64,000 bases of DNA, from NCBI GenBank assembly GCA_950295325.1, contig OX485803.1, positions 77,763,554-77,827,553 of the forward strand, in the 5' to 3' direction. The translations under genes and the position numbers were made by a program. The DNA is from Polytrichum commune (lineage: Eukaryota; Streptophyta; Polytrichopsida; Polytrichales; Polytrichaceae). This document shows positions 1 to 12,306 of this stretch, piece by piece. The notes under the pieces were generated by a model, which worked only from the letters and a program-made list of their open reading frames with translations, was not told the DNA's origin and ran no database searches. How positions within the stretch are numbered: the first letter of the stretch is position 1; each line of letters starts with the position of its first letter.

Positions 1-657
1 ATCCGACAAAGCATCCAAGACCTAGTTGAGAACCTCTAAATACTTAGAAATTTGGCTATATGAACTAGGGGGTTGATTTAAATGTAGCCTTAGTGTGTCA
101 ATTACTTAGGTCTGAAATGTTGATTTTCTGGCTAATTGAGTAAGGGGGCTGACTTTAATGTGGCCTTAGTTAGGTCTTTATAATCCAAATTTCTGGCCAT
201 ATAGTTGATGGGTGAATGTTTGTGAGGTCTCAGGTTACGCCTAATGGGCATTGTCGGATCCGACAATGCATCCAAGACCAAGTTGAGAACCTCTAAAAAC
301 TTGGAAAGTTGGCTTAGTGTGGCCTTGAATGAGGTCTGAAAAATTGATTTTGTGGCTAACTCCACAAGTGAATTGACTTAAATGTGGCCTTAGTTAGGTC
401 TTTATAATCCAAATTTCTGGCCATATGGTTGAGGGGTGCATGTTTGTGAGGTCTCAGGTAAGGCCTATAGGGCATTGTCGGATCCCACAAAGCATCCAAG
501 ACCAAGTTGAGAACCTCTAAAAACTTGGAAAGTTGGCTTAGTGTGGCCTTGAATGAGGTCTGAAAAATTGATTTTGTGGCTAACTCCATAAGTGAATTGA
601 CTTAAATGTGGCCTTAGTTAGGTCTGTATAATCCAAATTTCTGGCCATATGGTTGAG
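1..657. repeat. 224-bp tandem repeat, array 1 (left part)
   Basis: Direct tandem copies: the same stretch recurs with a 224-bp offset (132-365 against 356-589). Each unit has a block with GTCGGATCCGAC, an 'accaagttgagaacctc' block and a 'ttctggccatatggttgag' block. Open frames in it are repeat artefacts. The array continues after the solo LTR at 663-2412. The same repeat recurs at 8216-9835 and 26960-29060. Confidence 0.93.
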
Positions 658-662
658 GGGTG

Positions 663-2412
663 TGTGAGCCCAAAAGGGTGCCCACATTTAGTCTTAGACC
701 CTTGAAACGTTAGTTGATGCACTTTGAAGTAGCATGTTACTTCACAAAAATATAAAAAGAGTGAAATGTTAGTCTTAGAAGTACCATGTTGTAAGAGGCT
801 AGGATGTGAGTTGTTATTGTGTTTTTACCTTCGGAAGGATTTGAGTGAATGAGGATAGGTAAGGAGAACTTGGATTGAGTAGTTAGTGAGTAGGCTAGTA
901 CAAATGGATGGAGACAACCAAAGTGACTCAAGAGGCAAGTGCATTCGAATTGGGATGAATGGAGGATCACATGGAGCGCACAAGTGGACCACCTCATCAT
1001 GGCCACTTAATGGGGAAGGCCCAAAGAAGAATGCAAGGTGGAGGATAAGCAAATTCTCAAAGCACCAATCAAATCACGAGTTAAGCATCGTGGTTTGAAT
1101 TAAGTGGTGAGCGACGATTTGGGAAAGTAAGGGGAGAAAGTTATGGCGGCGGAAAGCGAAGGAGGCTAAGTTTGGGTTGAAGCATCCCAAGTTTGGTAAA
1201 GTGTGGTAGGTAGAAAGCCAAGGCTAGTTAAATGTTCGAATTAGGATCCTTGTTGATCATTTGAGGGAGGAAGGCTTAGAAGATAGGATTGGCGCCTACT
1301 AAGTAGGAGGAAATCTCAAGGGCTTATCGTGAGCCTTGAGGGTGCTCACCCCCTCAAGCTTACTATATAATCCCTCATTCTTCCATCACTCATCCTCTCT
1401 TTCCTTTGTGCTCCAAGGCACCCCACGAGTTATAAGTGTGGGTGTGGGAAGCCTTATTGGAGCACATGTGTGTGCTTAGTTTTTAGTTTGAGAGCCAAGG
1501 CTTGTTAGCCTTGAAGAGGGCTTGACCTCTTGGTAGAGTTAGTGTTGACGTGAAGGATTTTAAAGTTAATTCATGATTCCAATTTGTGGTACTTAAAGTT
1601 CATGTTTTGAATACACGTGGTTGCAAGTTCCATGTTTAAGAGTTGAGCACTTGATGTTGTGATGAGTGCAAAAATATACTTGTGTGGATTAGTTAGTCTT
1701 AGTGAAGTTAGGAAATTCTCTCTCCCCCTCTCCTCTCTAGGATTTTAGGATTTTAGGATTAGAGAAGAATTGTGTGATTAGAAAGGGGTTGTTAGTAGAA
1801 TTAGGGAAATTAGGTAGGAAGATTAGTTAAGGGCTTGAATAATTAGTGAGGTAGTTGGGGATTACAACTACAAAGTTGTGGGTTCATGAAGGAGCTGGGT
1901 TTATGAAGGAGCTGGGTTTGTTTAGTTAGAAAGTAAAGAGCTGGGTTTATGAAGGACCTGGGTTTGTTTAGTTAGAAGCTAAGGAGCTGGGTTTATGAAG
2001 GAGCTAGGTTTATGTAATTAGAAAGTAAAGAGATGGGTTCATGAAGGAGCTTAGTAGATAGCCTACCTAATTAGCTCATAGACAAGTAGTTAGTTACATT
2101 ATGCTAGTTAGTGTTATGTGTGGCTTTCACAAGTAAATGTATTTGAGATTGACTATAGAGAATAGTGTTTTTTTTAACACTTGCATCCTCTCTTTAAAAA
2201 TAAACCACGTGCACAACTTAATGGAGAATGTGGAGCACTCTCGCGATGGCAAGACAAAGGAAGCAAAGACCAAAGTTAAATCCAAGACCACTTGAAGGGT
2301 GAACCTTGCACTATGGACTCATCCAAGTCCAAATCCAATACCGCGGAGGAATGTGAGCCCAAACCCACTACTCGGACTACGGACGCTTAAGGGTGGGGGG
2401 TTTGGCCTCACA
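663..2412 (+). mobile_element. Solo LTR, family TGTGAGCCC...CCTCACA (copy 1)
   Basis: A 1,750-bp unit begins TGTGAGCCCAAA and ends GGCCTCACA. It is flanked by the 5-bp duplication GGGTG (658-662 and 2413-2417), which falls inside a tandem-repeat unit whose uninterrupted form reads GAGGGGTGCATG. No internal region or second LTR is present, so this is a solo LTR left by recombination. A TATATAA box lies near 1363. Near 1870-2055 there is a short internal repeat built on 'aaggagctgggtttatg'. Homologous solo LTRs lie at 45265-46650 and, inverted, at 49069-50853. Confidence 0.93.
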
Positions 2413-2417
2413 GGGTG

Positions 2418-3250
2418 CATGTTTGTGAGGTCTCAGGTGAAGCCTATAGGGCATTGTCGGATCCGACAAAGCATCCAAGACCAAGTTGAGAACCTCTAAA
2501 TACTTAGAAATTTAGCTTAGTGTGGCCTTGAATGAGGTCCGAAAAATTGATTCTGTGGCTAACTCCATAAGCGAGTTGACTTAAATGTGGGCTTGGTTAG
2601 GTACTAAGTATTCAAATTTCTGGCCATATAGTTGAGGGTGCTTGTTTGTGAGGTCTCAGGTAAGGCCTTAAGGGCATTGTCGGATCCGACAAAGGATCCG
2701 ACAACAACCTCAGAACCTTTAATGTAGCCTTAATGTGGCCATTAATGAGGTCTGAAATGTTGATTTTGTGGGTAACTTTGTAAGCCACTGAGTTTAATAT
2801 GGCCTTAGTTAGTTCTTAGAGATACAAATTTCTGGCCATATGGTTGAGGGTGCATGTTTGTGAGGTCTCAGGTTACGCCTAATGGGCATTGTCGGATCCG
2901 ACAAAGCATCCAAGACCAATTTGAGAACCTCTTAAAATTTAGAAATTTGGCTATATGAACTAGGGGGCGTCTGAGATGAGGCATTAGTGTGTCCTAAGTG
3001 AGGCTCAAAATGTTGAGTTCGTGGCTAATTCTATAAGTGGGCTGACTGAAATGTGGGCATAGTTAGGTACTAACTATTCAAATTTCTGGCCATATGGTAT
3101 AGATGTCCATGTTTGTTTGGTCTTAGGTTAGGCTTTAAGGGCTATGTCGGATCCGACATTGCCTCTGAAACAGCTTTAAGAACCTCTAAAAGCGTATAAT
3201 TCTGGCTATCTGAACTAGGGGGTTGACTGTACTGTGGCGTGAATGAGGTT
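2418..3250. repeat. 224-bp tandem repeat, array 1 (right part)
   Basis: Continuation of array 1 after the solo LTR: about four diverged copies with the GTCGGATCCGAC core near 2456, 2681, 2892 and 3146. It ends about 100 bp before the first recognisable exon of the ParB/methyltransferase-like gene, so it is probably in its first intron or 5' flank. Confidence 0.9.
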
Positions 3251-3346
3251 TGATTTTTTAGGATTTTGGGGGGTTGATTGTAATGTGCCCTTAGTTGGGT
3301 TCATTTGAATGCTCCTCATTTTTTCAATAAATTGGTTGTGCGCAGA

Positions 3347-4729
3347 TCGTTGAGATGGATGCCGATCGTGAGTCTGTGGATGTTGGGGGTCGTATTGGCG
3401 CTGGGTCATCCTTTAGTGTTGAGGAGCATAGGGAGCAAGGGTCTCCCTTGTCATGTGATCAAAATACTGGGCTTACACCAAGTAGTAGCGAGGCGCCGAC
3501 ACCCGGGATGCCACTCTGCAGCTCACCTGCAGATTCGGATTTGGGTGTTCGTGCAATGGAATATCGAATTCGCCACAATTTAAAGAAAGATAGCTTTTCA
3601 GTTGTTGAGGCATGAGAATCCTACCGGTGGAAAAGTCCTCCATGAGAATCCCCCTGTGCAGGTTGATTCACATGCCATTGGTTCGCCCAACCCTCCGCAG
3701 CGACGTTACAAAGCTCATGTCGGCATTTCAATTTGGATACCGAGCTGGGTCAGCCACTTTTTATGTATCTACTACAAATGAGTCCGGAGATAATCGATTC
3801 ATTTCAGCGAAAGATAAGCGTGAATGGGGAGACCTATGGAATGCAGTTTGAGTCTCTTTTGCGCAAAGATAAGGATTTGATGAGCCTCAGTGGATGTATG
3901 TTCTTTGTGTATGATGGTAACCATCGTTTGTTAGCCTGGAAGGAGTGTATTGAAACAGATCACAAGGACGATGCACTCTGGTACGAGAAGCATGGTTGCC
4001 CAGAATGTGTCATCTTGGACACAACGGGTGGGCGTGGGGACGTCCTTAACACAATGCACGACATCAATAAGTAAGTATGATAATTTTTCATATCGTTGTT
4101 TCCTTCATTTTTTGATTTGCATTTAATGACATTTGTCTCTACCGCAACAGGGCTAACCAGACCGCGCACGTTAAAACTAGCCTCGTACACACTCTACACC
4201 GCATTCAAAAATACGGTTCGTATGATCTTAGCTACTACCAGCCCTTATTGACCGAGGAGCAATTCCAAGCGTGCAAGAGCAGAGGCCCCAAGAGCCCTTG
4301 GTACCCGCTGACCTAAGATCTTATGGTGTCCTTCATTTTCAATGTAAGTCACTCCAAATTTCTCAACCCTCTACTTCGCATTCATTACTCTTAGTCGTGA
4401 TCTAACAATTTAGAATATATGTTCAGCAAGAGATAGCCGATGCGGTAGATGAGGCTACCCAAATATACAAGGAGGAAGTGCCTCCAGAGGAGCAGTCGGG
4501 GAACGGGTTGGGTGAAGTATTGGACGCTGTGATAAAGAAGACGACTAAGGAACTTGGACACAAGTTCAACAAGCAACAATCAATCGCAAACCCGGCCCTT
4601 GGAAAAGACATCCTGGAGGAGGTTATTTCCTTCTCACCAACCTTCGGAATTATACCTTCGGTATTGCTCGCATTCATTTCAGCATGTGAACCCTTTGAGT
4701 GGTCCACCACTCTGCGGGATCACTTTTAG
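3347..4729 (+). pseudogene. ParB-like module exons of the split gene
   Basis: The first exon seems to begin after the acceptor 'gtgcgcag' at 3346; an ATG at 3355 opens a Ser/Pro-rich leader of about 86 codons. Its frame closes at 3613-3615, while a neighbouring frame stays open to about 3740 and the first frame becomes meaningful again (GQPLFMYLL) by 3733, so a frameshift or missed intron lies between. From 3733 to 4070 the peptide carries FFVYDGNHRLLAW and, 40 residues on, HDINK. The intron 4071-4150 (GTAAGT...CAACAG) splits a Lys codon, and 4151-4343 continues the domain, then an in-frame TAA at 4312-4314 breaks it. Intron 4344-4426 joins 4427-4729 in phase; that exon is acidic and helical and ends in a stop at 4727-4729, or splices out earlier at GTATTG (4661). 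DGxHR is the signature of ParB-like folds; function here is unknown. Confidence 0.6.
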
Positions 4730-7589
4730 TTAGAATGTTAGCATTAAAAGTTAGAATTGATAGGAAATTTAGGAAAAATTAGTTCATTTAGCATTTAGCC
4801 TAGAAGAAGGAAGGTCAAAATGAAACTAAGTAGTGCTAGAAGATAGCAAAGTAGAAAAAATGTGCTAGCTAGTAAAAACAACTAGCTAAGCAAATATTAG
4901 TAGATGCTAGCTATTAAGCAAATGTTAGTAAATGCTAGCTAAGCAAGTGTTAGTTTATTAGTTAGTGTGAGGCACACAAGACTATTGGAGGTGTTTTACG
5001 TAAGAAGATAAAATCGGCGTGAAGAATTTTGAAGACAAAAAAGAAAGAGAGCAAGGGGGATACTTGCCCACTTGCCCCCTTGCCAACTCGATGGCGGAAA
5101 AATTAGAAAGATTTCTAAAGGTTTTTTGTCGGAGCCACCTCGGCGAGAGGGTGGCAACCTCAACCGGGAAAACCCCCGAGCCAAAATTTCGGGAAAGGGT
5201 TTGAAAAATGGATCCGGTGGAGGAGGGGTCCAGCCCTTTTGTGAGAGGGTTTAAAAACCCCTCCTTCCACCTTGTAGCTCTCTCTCTTTCTCTAGTTTTT
5301 GGGCGAAGCCCTGCTTCAATGTAGTTAGGAAAAAATCCTTTAGCATGTATTCTCAATGGTCTAAAAGAAAGGCTTGAGAACCTCCTCTACTCTCTCTCTC
5401 CTAGTTAGGTTGTGTGTTTATTAACACACCAACAAAATTATTCCTTCTTTTGTAGAGGTAGGTTGGATGGTAGAGTTTTGAGTAGAGGCATTATAGACCT
5501 CATCTGCCAATGCCCTGAAGGCTTAGTTCAAAAGCTAGAACAAGATACTTATCATTTTTCTCTTAGAGAGATTTCATATAGCTATCCATAGCCGTTTCCC
5601 ATTTGTGATTTGGTTGAGATGACAATTAGTTATGGATTTTCAAAGATGGAGTAGAAAAAACTGGGTGGTCTTGTGGGTAGCGGCTGCTGGATCAGACCTG
5701 CGAGCCCAATAGGAATTTTAATTCCAAGAAATTATATTTTTCCCAAGTAGAACTTTTGTGTAGCTTTCCAAAATGGCTTAGAACATTTGATTTGAGCATG
5801 ATTTGAATTAGATATGAATTGTGCAAGATGGGACACATAGTTTGAGAACTTTGGTTGACTGCTGCATTACAGAGGACCTGCTGGGTTCACTTCGGCTTAC
5901 CTTTCTAATCACATATTTTTATCAAATACATCTTTTTAATATCTCTCCAGGGTCATATAGAACGTTTGATTTGACTAAGATTTGAATTAGATATGAATTG
6001 TTGAAGGCGAGATACATAGTTTAAGCCTTCTTGATTGACTGCTGTGTTACAAGGAGTCCGCTGAATTTCTATTAGCTTAACCTGCTGATGTCATAATTTT
6101 TCTAGTTAGAGCTTGTTCATAGCTTTCCAATGGTATAAGGAAAGCCTAGATCCAAGTAGTAAGGAATGTGCTATGAATTTTTGAAGTTAGAAGGTAGATA
6201 GGTGGGTTGGAAGGGTCGGTTGAATCGACCTCACACTTCCAACCCTCATAACTTTTGCATTTCTTATCCGATTAGAGTGATTTTTAGATCATTGGAAAGA
6301 TAATTTGGTGCACTAAGTATAAAAATTATGCTTAGGATTAAATTACAGGGCAGAATAACACTTTATATTTTAATTGTTAACTAAGGTACGCTTACTACCA
6401 AACTAGTTACAAAGAAGGAGGCAAGGTCGACGCTCGGAAAGTGGAGCAAGGAAGGAGGTAGCGGCTCGGCCTACATCAAGCCCAAATCAACCGAGGAAAA
6501 TTGAGGTAAATTAACTAACCTTAAGCCTTCCATTTAGGATTGGAGGGAGCACGGCTAAGGTACGCATCTCTAAACCCACTCACCTATCTCGTAAGGTCAA
6601 GTGGCTTGACCACTTGACCGCCAAGGGAGTACCCAATTCCATTGTTTTCGGGGCCCTTGGTATGTTTTGTGGTAGTAGCTTCATTTATTAGCAAGTTTCG
6701 TGTGTGGTAAGTCGGATTAATCACCGACACGACCACTCTGAATGTTGTTGGTGGAAAGGTGGGGTTAATGACCCGCGAATCCACTATTATGTTGTTGGTC
6801 CCATAGATTGGGAGTAATGGCCCCAATTTATGAAGATTGCGCAACAGGTTGAACCTACAGGTCGCCCGTCACCCTGGTCCCATTGAGTTGCATTTCGTGG
6901 TCTATCCAGTGTAAACACATTTAACAATCAAAACATACAAAATAAATCGTAAACCCTTGTTGGCAAGAGACCCGAGGTAAGGGGTGATGCCTAATATGTT
7001 AATGTAGTAAGTTAGGACGTGCAAACAAAAGTAAGTAATTAAGAAGGAATTTGTGTGAAGGGTGGGACTTAGGCCAAGTTCCCCCGCTTAGAAAACTAAA
7101 TAGAACTAAATAAAGAAATAGGAAGAATTGAATGGTCCATCAAATTGTCGTTATTCCGTTCGTTGAGTTAGGGTGGTATGAGTCACACCCGGTTGGGTGT
7201 ATCAGAACCATCCCAATTCACAAATTAGGATTGCCTTGGTTTCAAGGCTGGTGCGTCTGCGCGTAGAATAGGTTGTAGGTTAAGGTTAGAACTAGATATG
7301 AAATTGGTTAGTGGAGTTTAAAGCCACACTAGTAAAAAACTAAGGCCTAACCTCCGGAGGTACTACGACGCATATTTAATCTCCCTTAAAAATCTAACTA
7401 CTCACGTTATACACCTATCATCCGGGTTCGGCTTGGGCGCCTGCAAATGCAGGCCACCTTCACCGAAGGGCTTGTGTGATATTTTTAGGCTCCCTCGAAA
7501 GGGGGTGGCCCAAAAGTACCACACAGCACTTTCTCGTAAATTCATGATTAAATTTACTCCGCCTTCTTTTTTGATGACATTTGTTTCAG
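4730..7589. other. Long intron or inserted repeat DNA without a recognisable gene
   Basis: About 2.9 kb between the last ParB-module exon and the exon at 7590. It is AT-rich with short repeats of 'gctagc/ttagt' at 4860-4960 and pyrimidine-rich TCTCTC stretches at 5278-5292 and 5388-5400. Composition resembles LTR DNA, but I found no TG...CA pair with a matching target duplication, so no element is called. The short open frames here have no recognisable domain. Confidence 0.5.
5770..6125. repeat. Two imperfect direct repeats of about 178 bp
   Basis: The phrase 'gatttgaattagatatgaattg' begins near 5801 and again near 5978, followed in both by 'acatagttt', 'gactgctg' and a 'cctgctg/ccgctga' segment. 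A weaker third copy may start near 6110 ('agctttccaatgg'). No coding potential seen. Confidence 0.7.
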
Positions 7590-8122
7590 GTTACTAGGCA
7601 TTATAGCGCCCACCATTCTAAGAAGATTGAGATGACATTGGAGAAATTGCAACTCATTGCCACAGCTGCTGTGGAGCCAGAGTATAAAGTCCGTTGGCTA
7701 AAGTGGTGGAACAGTGAAAATTTCAATCGTGAAGCTATCCGGTTCCCCAAAAGTCCTGCAAGCGAGGACACCTTGAAACCTTGGCTCAATAAAACAACGT
7801 TCTGGGCAGGGGTACGTCTATCCTCCTTATCCTTACTTACCAATCAACTCTTCATTTTATGCCGATTCTTATCTTGGCCTTGAAATTATCCACAGCTTGA
7901 GGATGCAGTGGTCAAGGAGTTACCTGATATACTTCACGCATTGGGTGGGCTTGACGGAGATGTCGAAGTTGATTCATTGCCGGACTACTTGGAGAAGTGG
8001 CGGATCTGCCTTTGGGATAAGGCGTTCATAGGTCACTTTTCAGGTTCAGATATCTACGGAAAGGGGACGTGGTGGAAGGATGTCAAAGGCTCTGACAACA
8101 TTGTCAAGCGCTTAATTTTTCG
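7590..8122 (+). pseudogene. Middle exons of the split gene (linker between ParB-like and methyltransferase-like modules)
   Basis: Exon 7590-7811 follows the acceptor TTGTTTCAG and ends at GGG|GTACGT; it is exactly 74 codons. Intron 7812-7895 ends TTATCCACAG. Exon 7896-8122 continues in frame and stops two bases into an Arg codon at CG|GTACGT. That codon is completed by the first base of the exon at 9921. The peptide is rich in Trp and charged residues (for example KVRWLKWW and YGKGTWWKD) and matches no domain I recognise. There are no stops in these two exons, unlike the 5' module. The intron after 8122 is filled by tandem-repeat array 2. Confidence 0.65.
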
Positions 8123-8215
8123 GTACGTTAGTTGAGACATCATTTGTTCTCCTCATTTATTTAAAACCATTTAATCTATCCCTTTTAGAGCTCGTCGTGA
8201 GGTAGTTGGCGACTA

Positions 8216-9835
8216 AGATGTAGCTTACTAAAGGTACTAAGTATACAAATTTCTGTCCATATGGTTGAGGGGTGCATGTTTGTGAGGTCTCAGGTTGGGC
8301 CTAAAGGGCATTGTCGGATCTGATAAACCATCCGAGACCAACTTCAGAACCTATAAAAACTTGGAAATTTGGCTATATGAATTAGTGGGTTGACTTAAAT
8401 GTAGCCTTAGTGTGGCCATTAATGAGGTCTGCAATATTGATTTTGTGGCTAACTGAGTAAGGGGCAGCCTCAAATGTGGCAGTAGTTAGTTCTTGGGAAT
8501 CCAAAATTCTTGCCATATTGTTCAGGGGTGCATGTTTGTGAGGTCTCCGGATGGGCCTAAAGGGCATTGTCGGATCCGACAATGCATCCAAGACCAAGTT
8601 GAGAACCTCTGAAAAACTTAGAAAGTTGGCTATATGAACTAGTTGGTTGACTGAAATGTGGCATTCAATTATGCTCAAAATATTGATTTTGTGGCTAACT
8701 GAGTAAGGAACTGAGTTTTATGTGACCTTGGTTATGTCTTTCATGAGGCTCAAAGTTTTAATTTTGTGGCTAACTGAGTAAGGGGCAGCCTGAAATGTGG
8801 CAGTAGTTAGTTCTTGGGAATCCAAATTTCTGGCCATATTGTTGAGGGGTGCATGTTTGTGAGTTCTCAGGTTGGGCCTAAAGGGCATTGTCGGATCCGA
8901 CAAAGCATCCAAGACCAAGTTGAGAACCTCTAAAAACTTAGAAAGTTGGCTTAGTGTGGCCTTGAATGAGGTCTGAAAAATTGATTTTGTGGCTAACTCC
9001 ATAAGTGAGTTGACTTATATGTGGGCTAAGTTAGGTCCTAAGTATTCAAATTTCTGGCCACATGGTTGAGGGGTGCATGTTTGTGAGGTCTCAGGTAAGG
9101 CCTAAAGGGCATTGTCGGATCCGATAAAGCATCCGAGACCAACTTCAGAACCTTTAGAAACTTAGAAATTTGGCTATATTAACTAGTGGGTTGATTGAAA
9201 TGTGGCCTTATTTGGTTCTTGAATTAGGCTCACAATGTTGATTTTGTGGCTATCTGTGTTAGGGGTTGTCTGAAATGTGGCCTTTGTTAGGCCTTCAATT
9301 AGGCTCCAAGTGTTGATTCTGTGGCTAACTAAGTAAGGTGCTGACTGTAATATTGCTTTAGTTAGTTCTTGAATTAGGCTCACAGTGTTGATTTTGTGGC
9401 TATCTGAATAAGGGGCTGACTGAAATGTGGCCTTAGTTAGGTCTTCTATGAGGCTCAAAGTTTTGATTTTGTGTCTACCTGAGTAAGGGGCAGACTGAAA
9501 TGAGGCATTAGTTAGTTCTTAGGGATTCAAATTTCTGGCCATATGGTTGAGGGGTGCATGTTTGTGAGGTCTCAGGTTGGGCCTACAGGGCATTGTCGGA
9601 TCCGATAAACCATCTGAGACCAACTTCAGAACCTATAAAAACTTAGAAATTTGGCTATATTAACTAGTGTGTTGACTGAAATGTGGCCTTCATGTGGCCT
9701 TTAGGTAGGCTCAAATTGTTGATTTTGTGGCTTACTGAGTAACGGGGCAGAATGAAATGTGGCTTACTTAAGTACTAAGTATTTAAATTTCTGGCCATAT
9801 CATTTAGAGGTCCTAGTTTGCGAGGTCTGAGTGAG
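8216..9835. repeat. Tandem repeat array 2 (inside an intron of the split gene)
   Basis: Same family as array 1. Blocks with GTCGGATC(C/T)GA occur near 8311, 8571, 8889, 9114 and 9595. Between 9180 and 9500 a shorter submotif of about 75 bp ('ttgattttgtggctaactgagtaagg') is repeated. The array sits between donor 8123 and acceptor 9920 of the split gene. Confidence 0.92.
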
Positions 9836-9840
9836 GTGTG

Positions 9841-9880
9841 AGGAAGTCTCAATCGCTTAATCTTTCGATACGTAAGTTCT
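9841..9880 (+). repeat. Partial duplicate of the upstream exon 3' end
   Basis: The bases 'cgcttaatctttcgatacgtaagtt' at 9851-9876 closely match the exon end and donor at 8109-8132 ('cgcttaatttttcggtacgttagtt'). The array-2 repeat is thus flanked on both sides by copies of the same exon/intron boundary, with a strong alternative donor GTAAGT at 9870. Confidence 0.65.
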
Positions 9881-9920
9881 TTTATAAGTTGTTGATTGGC
9901 CTCACTCCTTGGTTGTGAAG

Positions 9921-9981
9921 GTACATCAAGCATGAGCTTTTCAAGAAGAAGGCTTTGAAGAAGCTCCCTCCATTTCTAGAC
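9921..9981 (+). pseudogene. Exon of the split gene, left of the Ty3 insertion
   Basis: Follows acceptor TTGTGAAG. One base completes the Arg codon of exon 7896-8122, then 20 codons, Lys-rich (FKKKALKKL), run to GAC at 9981. The last five bases, TAGAC, are the target-site duplication of the Ty3 element. The reading frame continues without loss at 25752, on the far side of the element. Confidence 0.8.
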
Positions 9982-12069
9982 TGTTGAAGACATTAACAAC
10001 AAGCAAGTATAGGAGCATTGAATCTAGATCTACAACGGAAACAAACAAAGGAAAGAGGATGAAGAACACCGGAATCCCAAAGAACGGTCGAAAAATGCAC
10101 TTCGGAGGTGAAGCAACCTCGTCCACGGTAATAGGGTCACTGCCACGGTTTTACACACATTACGCGCGGTTATAGGTCTCATTACCCACGGCAATGGGTA
10201 CCCAGTGGCTTAACAAAGGAAAACTTAGAATTTAGGAAGGAGGACTATTATATAAGGATGAAAGGACTTATGTAAGAGGTATATAGGATTATTAGGAAGT
10301 ATGTATTACATTCTATTAGCATAATATATGTAGGATTTGGAGGATAAAGGATTATCCGAAGAAGTATGGTTAGGGAATATATTAGTATGTAAGATTTTGA
10401 AGAGACATGATTATGGAAAATATAGCATTTTGAGAAAGCATGATTATGATAAGAAGTTTAGATTCTTATGATACAAAAACGTTATGAAGACATTAAAGAA
10501 TATATGGGACTAGGATGCAATTTACAAGGAAGATCTAAATACCAATCAACGGTATTGAATCAATCAATCACAAGGAATTGATTGGATTCTCAAAGAGGAA
10601 TTATAAAACAACGAAGATATAGTGGAATCTTAGATATAGGAACATTAAGGTGATGAAACGGTTATAACCGTTTAGGATAAATAGCATCTACCTATATTGA
10701 GGATATTTAAGTATCTAGGAAAGTGGGAGTTAACAACCACTCTTAATGTAGATTTTGGATTAGGAAGAGAAGACTATATAAGGGAAGCAAATTAGGAGAC
10801 TATTACCTCATTTTATACACAACGAAGTTATCTTAAATTTGAGTGTCAAGAATCACTTGAAGCTTTTGTAACTCTCCTCTCGAGGAACCTTTGCAATACA
10901 CTTATCTTTTCTATAAATGCGTGTGACCTTTCTACCTCTCTCTCAAATTATCTTACAAAGTTTGTCAAGCGGTACTTGGAACTTGAGTGATTGAGCAACC
11001 GAGAGTAGAGTAGATTGAGTAGACTCTTTTGAGAAAGAACTCAAAAGATAGTGCGAGGGTGAGAACAAAGCGCTCAAGACAAATTGGAGAATCAATGGGA
11101 CTTTGAGAGAGATTGAATTGAGAAAGCGATTGTTAAACTTGAGTGAAAGAAACAAGATTATCTCTCAAAGCGGAACTTATCATTGATCTCCTCAAAAGGG
11201 AATTAAAATTATTCATGTGATTAATTGATTGAAGAAATATATGCATGTTATGATTTGAGCAAAATTACTTAACTCCTTCAAAAGAGGAGGAGCTTATTAT
11301 TATAAACTACATAATCGACTTATACATATTATACTACATATTGATTGATTGAACTTATGATTGACAAGAATGATGAAGACATTAATTCACGTCAAAGTTT
11401 GAATACATATGAAGGAAGTAATATTGATATAATATAATCCACTTACTACAATTGTTATTGAACCTCTTTCTTTCACAATATTTTGTGAGTTGTTGGATGT
11501 CATTAACAATTGAAGAAGAGTTCTTCTCTCTTGAGCAAAACTCAAGAGAGTTACAATTATACTTGTTATTAAAGCACTTTGAAGATCAACGTGACATTGC
11601 AAAACAATTAATGAAGTATGCATAAACTTATAACTACTATAAGTATAATAGTCAAGTTACAATATTATAAGTAGTAACACTTGAGCTTAAAAAGGAAGAT
11701 TCAAAGATATTATATGTTCTTCATTATAAAATTATTATCATTGATATGATTGATGTTATGAACTACAAAACTTAAGGATTCAAACAACATATTGAAACTA
11801 TATGTTATTGTTACACCTCTTGAAGCTTTCTTAAATCTAAAGGTTCTTATTGTCAATGATGCCTTACATTGAAAATAAGAACTAAGATAATGAGATTGTG
11901 TTCACTCCGATAATATATTCATATCATAAGGAGAAGAGAGGGATTATTAATTTGAGACCGAACATATTAATGAGGCACGGCAGTTCTCAAGCGAATATAA
12001 ATTTACGTGATGTCTCACCGTGAGTCTTCTTGAGCTAAATTGCAAGGGAACGACCCACGGCGTCCATCA
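9982..12069 (+). repeat. 5' LTR of the Ty3 element
   Basis: 2,088 bp, begins TGTTGAAGAC and ends GGCGTCCATCA. Identical in length to the 3' LTR, and the short open frames at 10943-11155 and 11387-11623 recur unchanged in the 3' LTR. Confidence 0.96.
10774..10782 (+). promoter_or_regulatory. Probable LTR TATA box
   Basis: TATATAAGG in an otherwise purine-rich stretch about 790 bp into the 5' LTR; transcription of the element would start some 30 bp downstream. The same motif occurs at the equivalent place in the 3' LTR (near 24451-24459). Confidence 0.55.
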
Positions 12070-12072
12070 TTT

Positions 12073-12090
12073 TGGCGACCATGCTGGGGA
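12073..12090 (+). other. Primer binding site of the Ty3 element
   Basis: TGGCGACCATGCTGGGGA begins three bases after the 5' LTR end. It has the TGG start and length of a tRNA 3'-end complement; I cannot name the tRNA with confidence. Confidence 0.65.
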
Positions 12091-12306
12091 TTCTTGCCAT
12101 TAATGTGTTTCGGTAATTTAAATGTGAAGGGGTGATTTAATGTGTCTCGGTGTTTTAAGTGTGAAAAGGACGAAAGCGGAGGTTCTTGGCGAATGCGTTA
12201 ACTAAGCACGTGGAGAATTACGCCAAGAAGAGCGGATAACCGTAACGTCATATCTACCAAATGGAAACTTAACACGATTCGGAGATAATGCGCCTTACTA
12301 GTAAGA

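Noticed and set aside
132-589. Repeated 77-codon minus-strand frames with the same peptide
   Set aside because: They are translations of the 224-bp tandem unit; frames differ in other units and stops abound.
3347-4729. Bacterial or phage contamination as source of the ParB-like module
   Set aside because: It has GT-AG introns and is embedded in plant repeats also found in introns downstream.
4730-7589. A complete LTR element between the ParB-module and middle exons
   Set aside because: Composition suggests it, but no TG...CA pair with a matching 5-bp duplication could be found.
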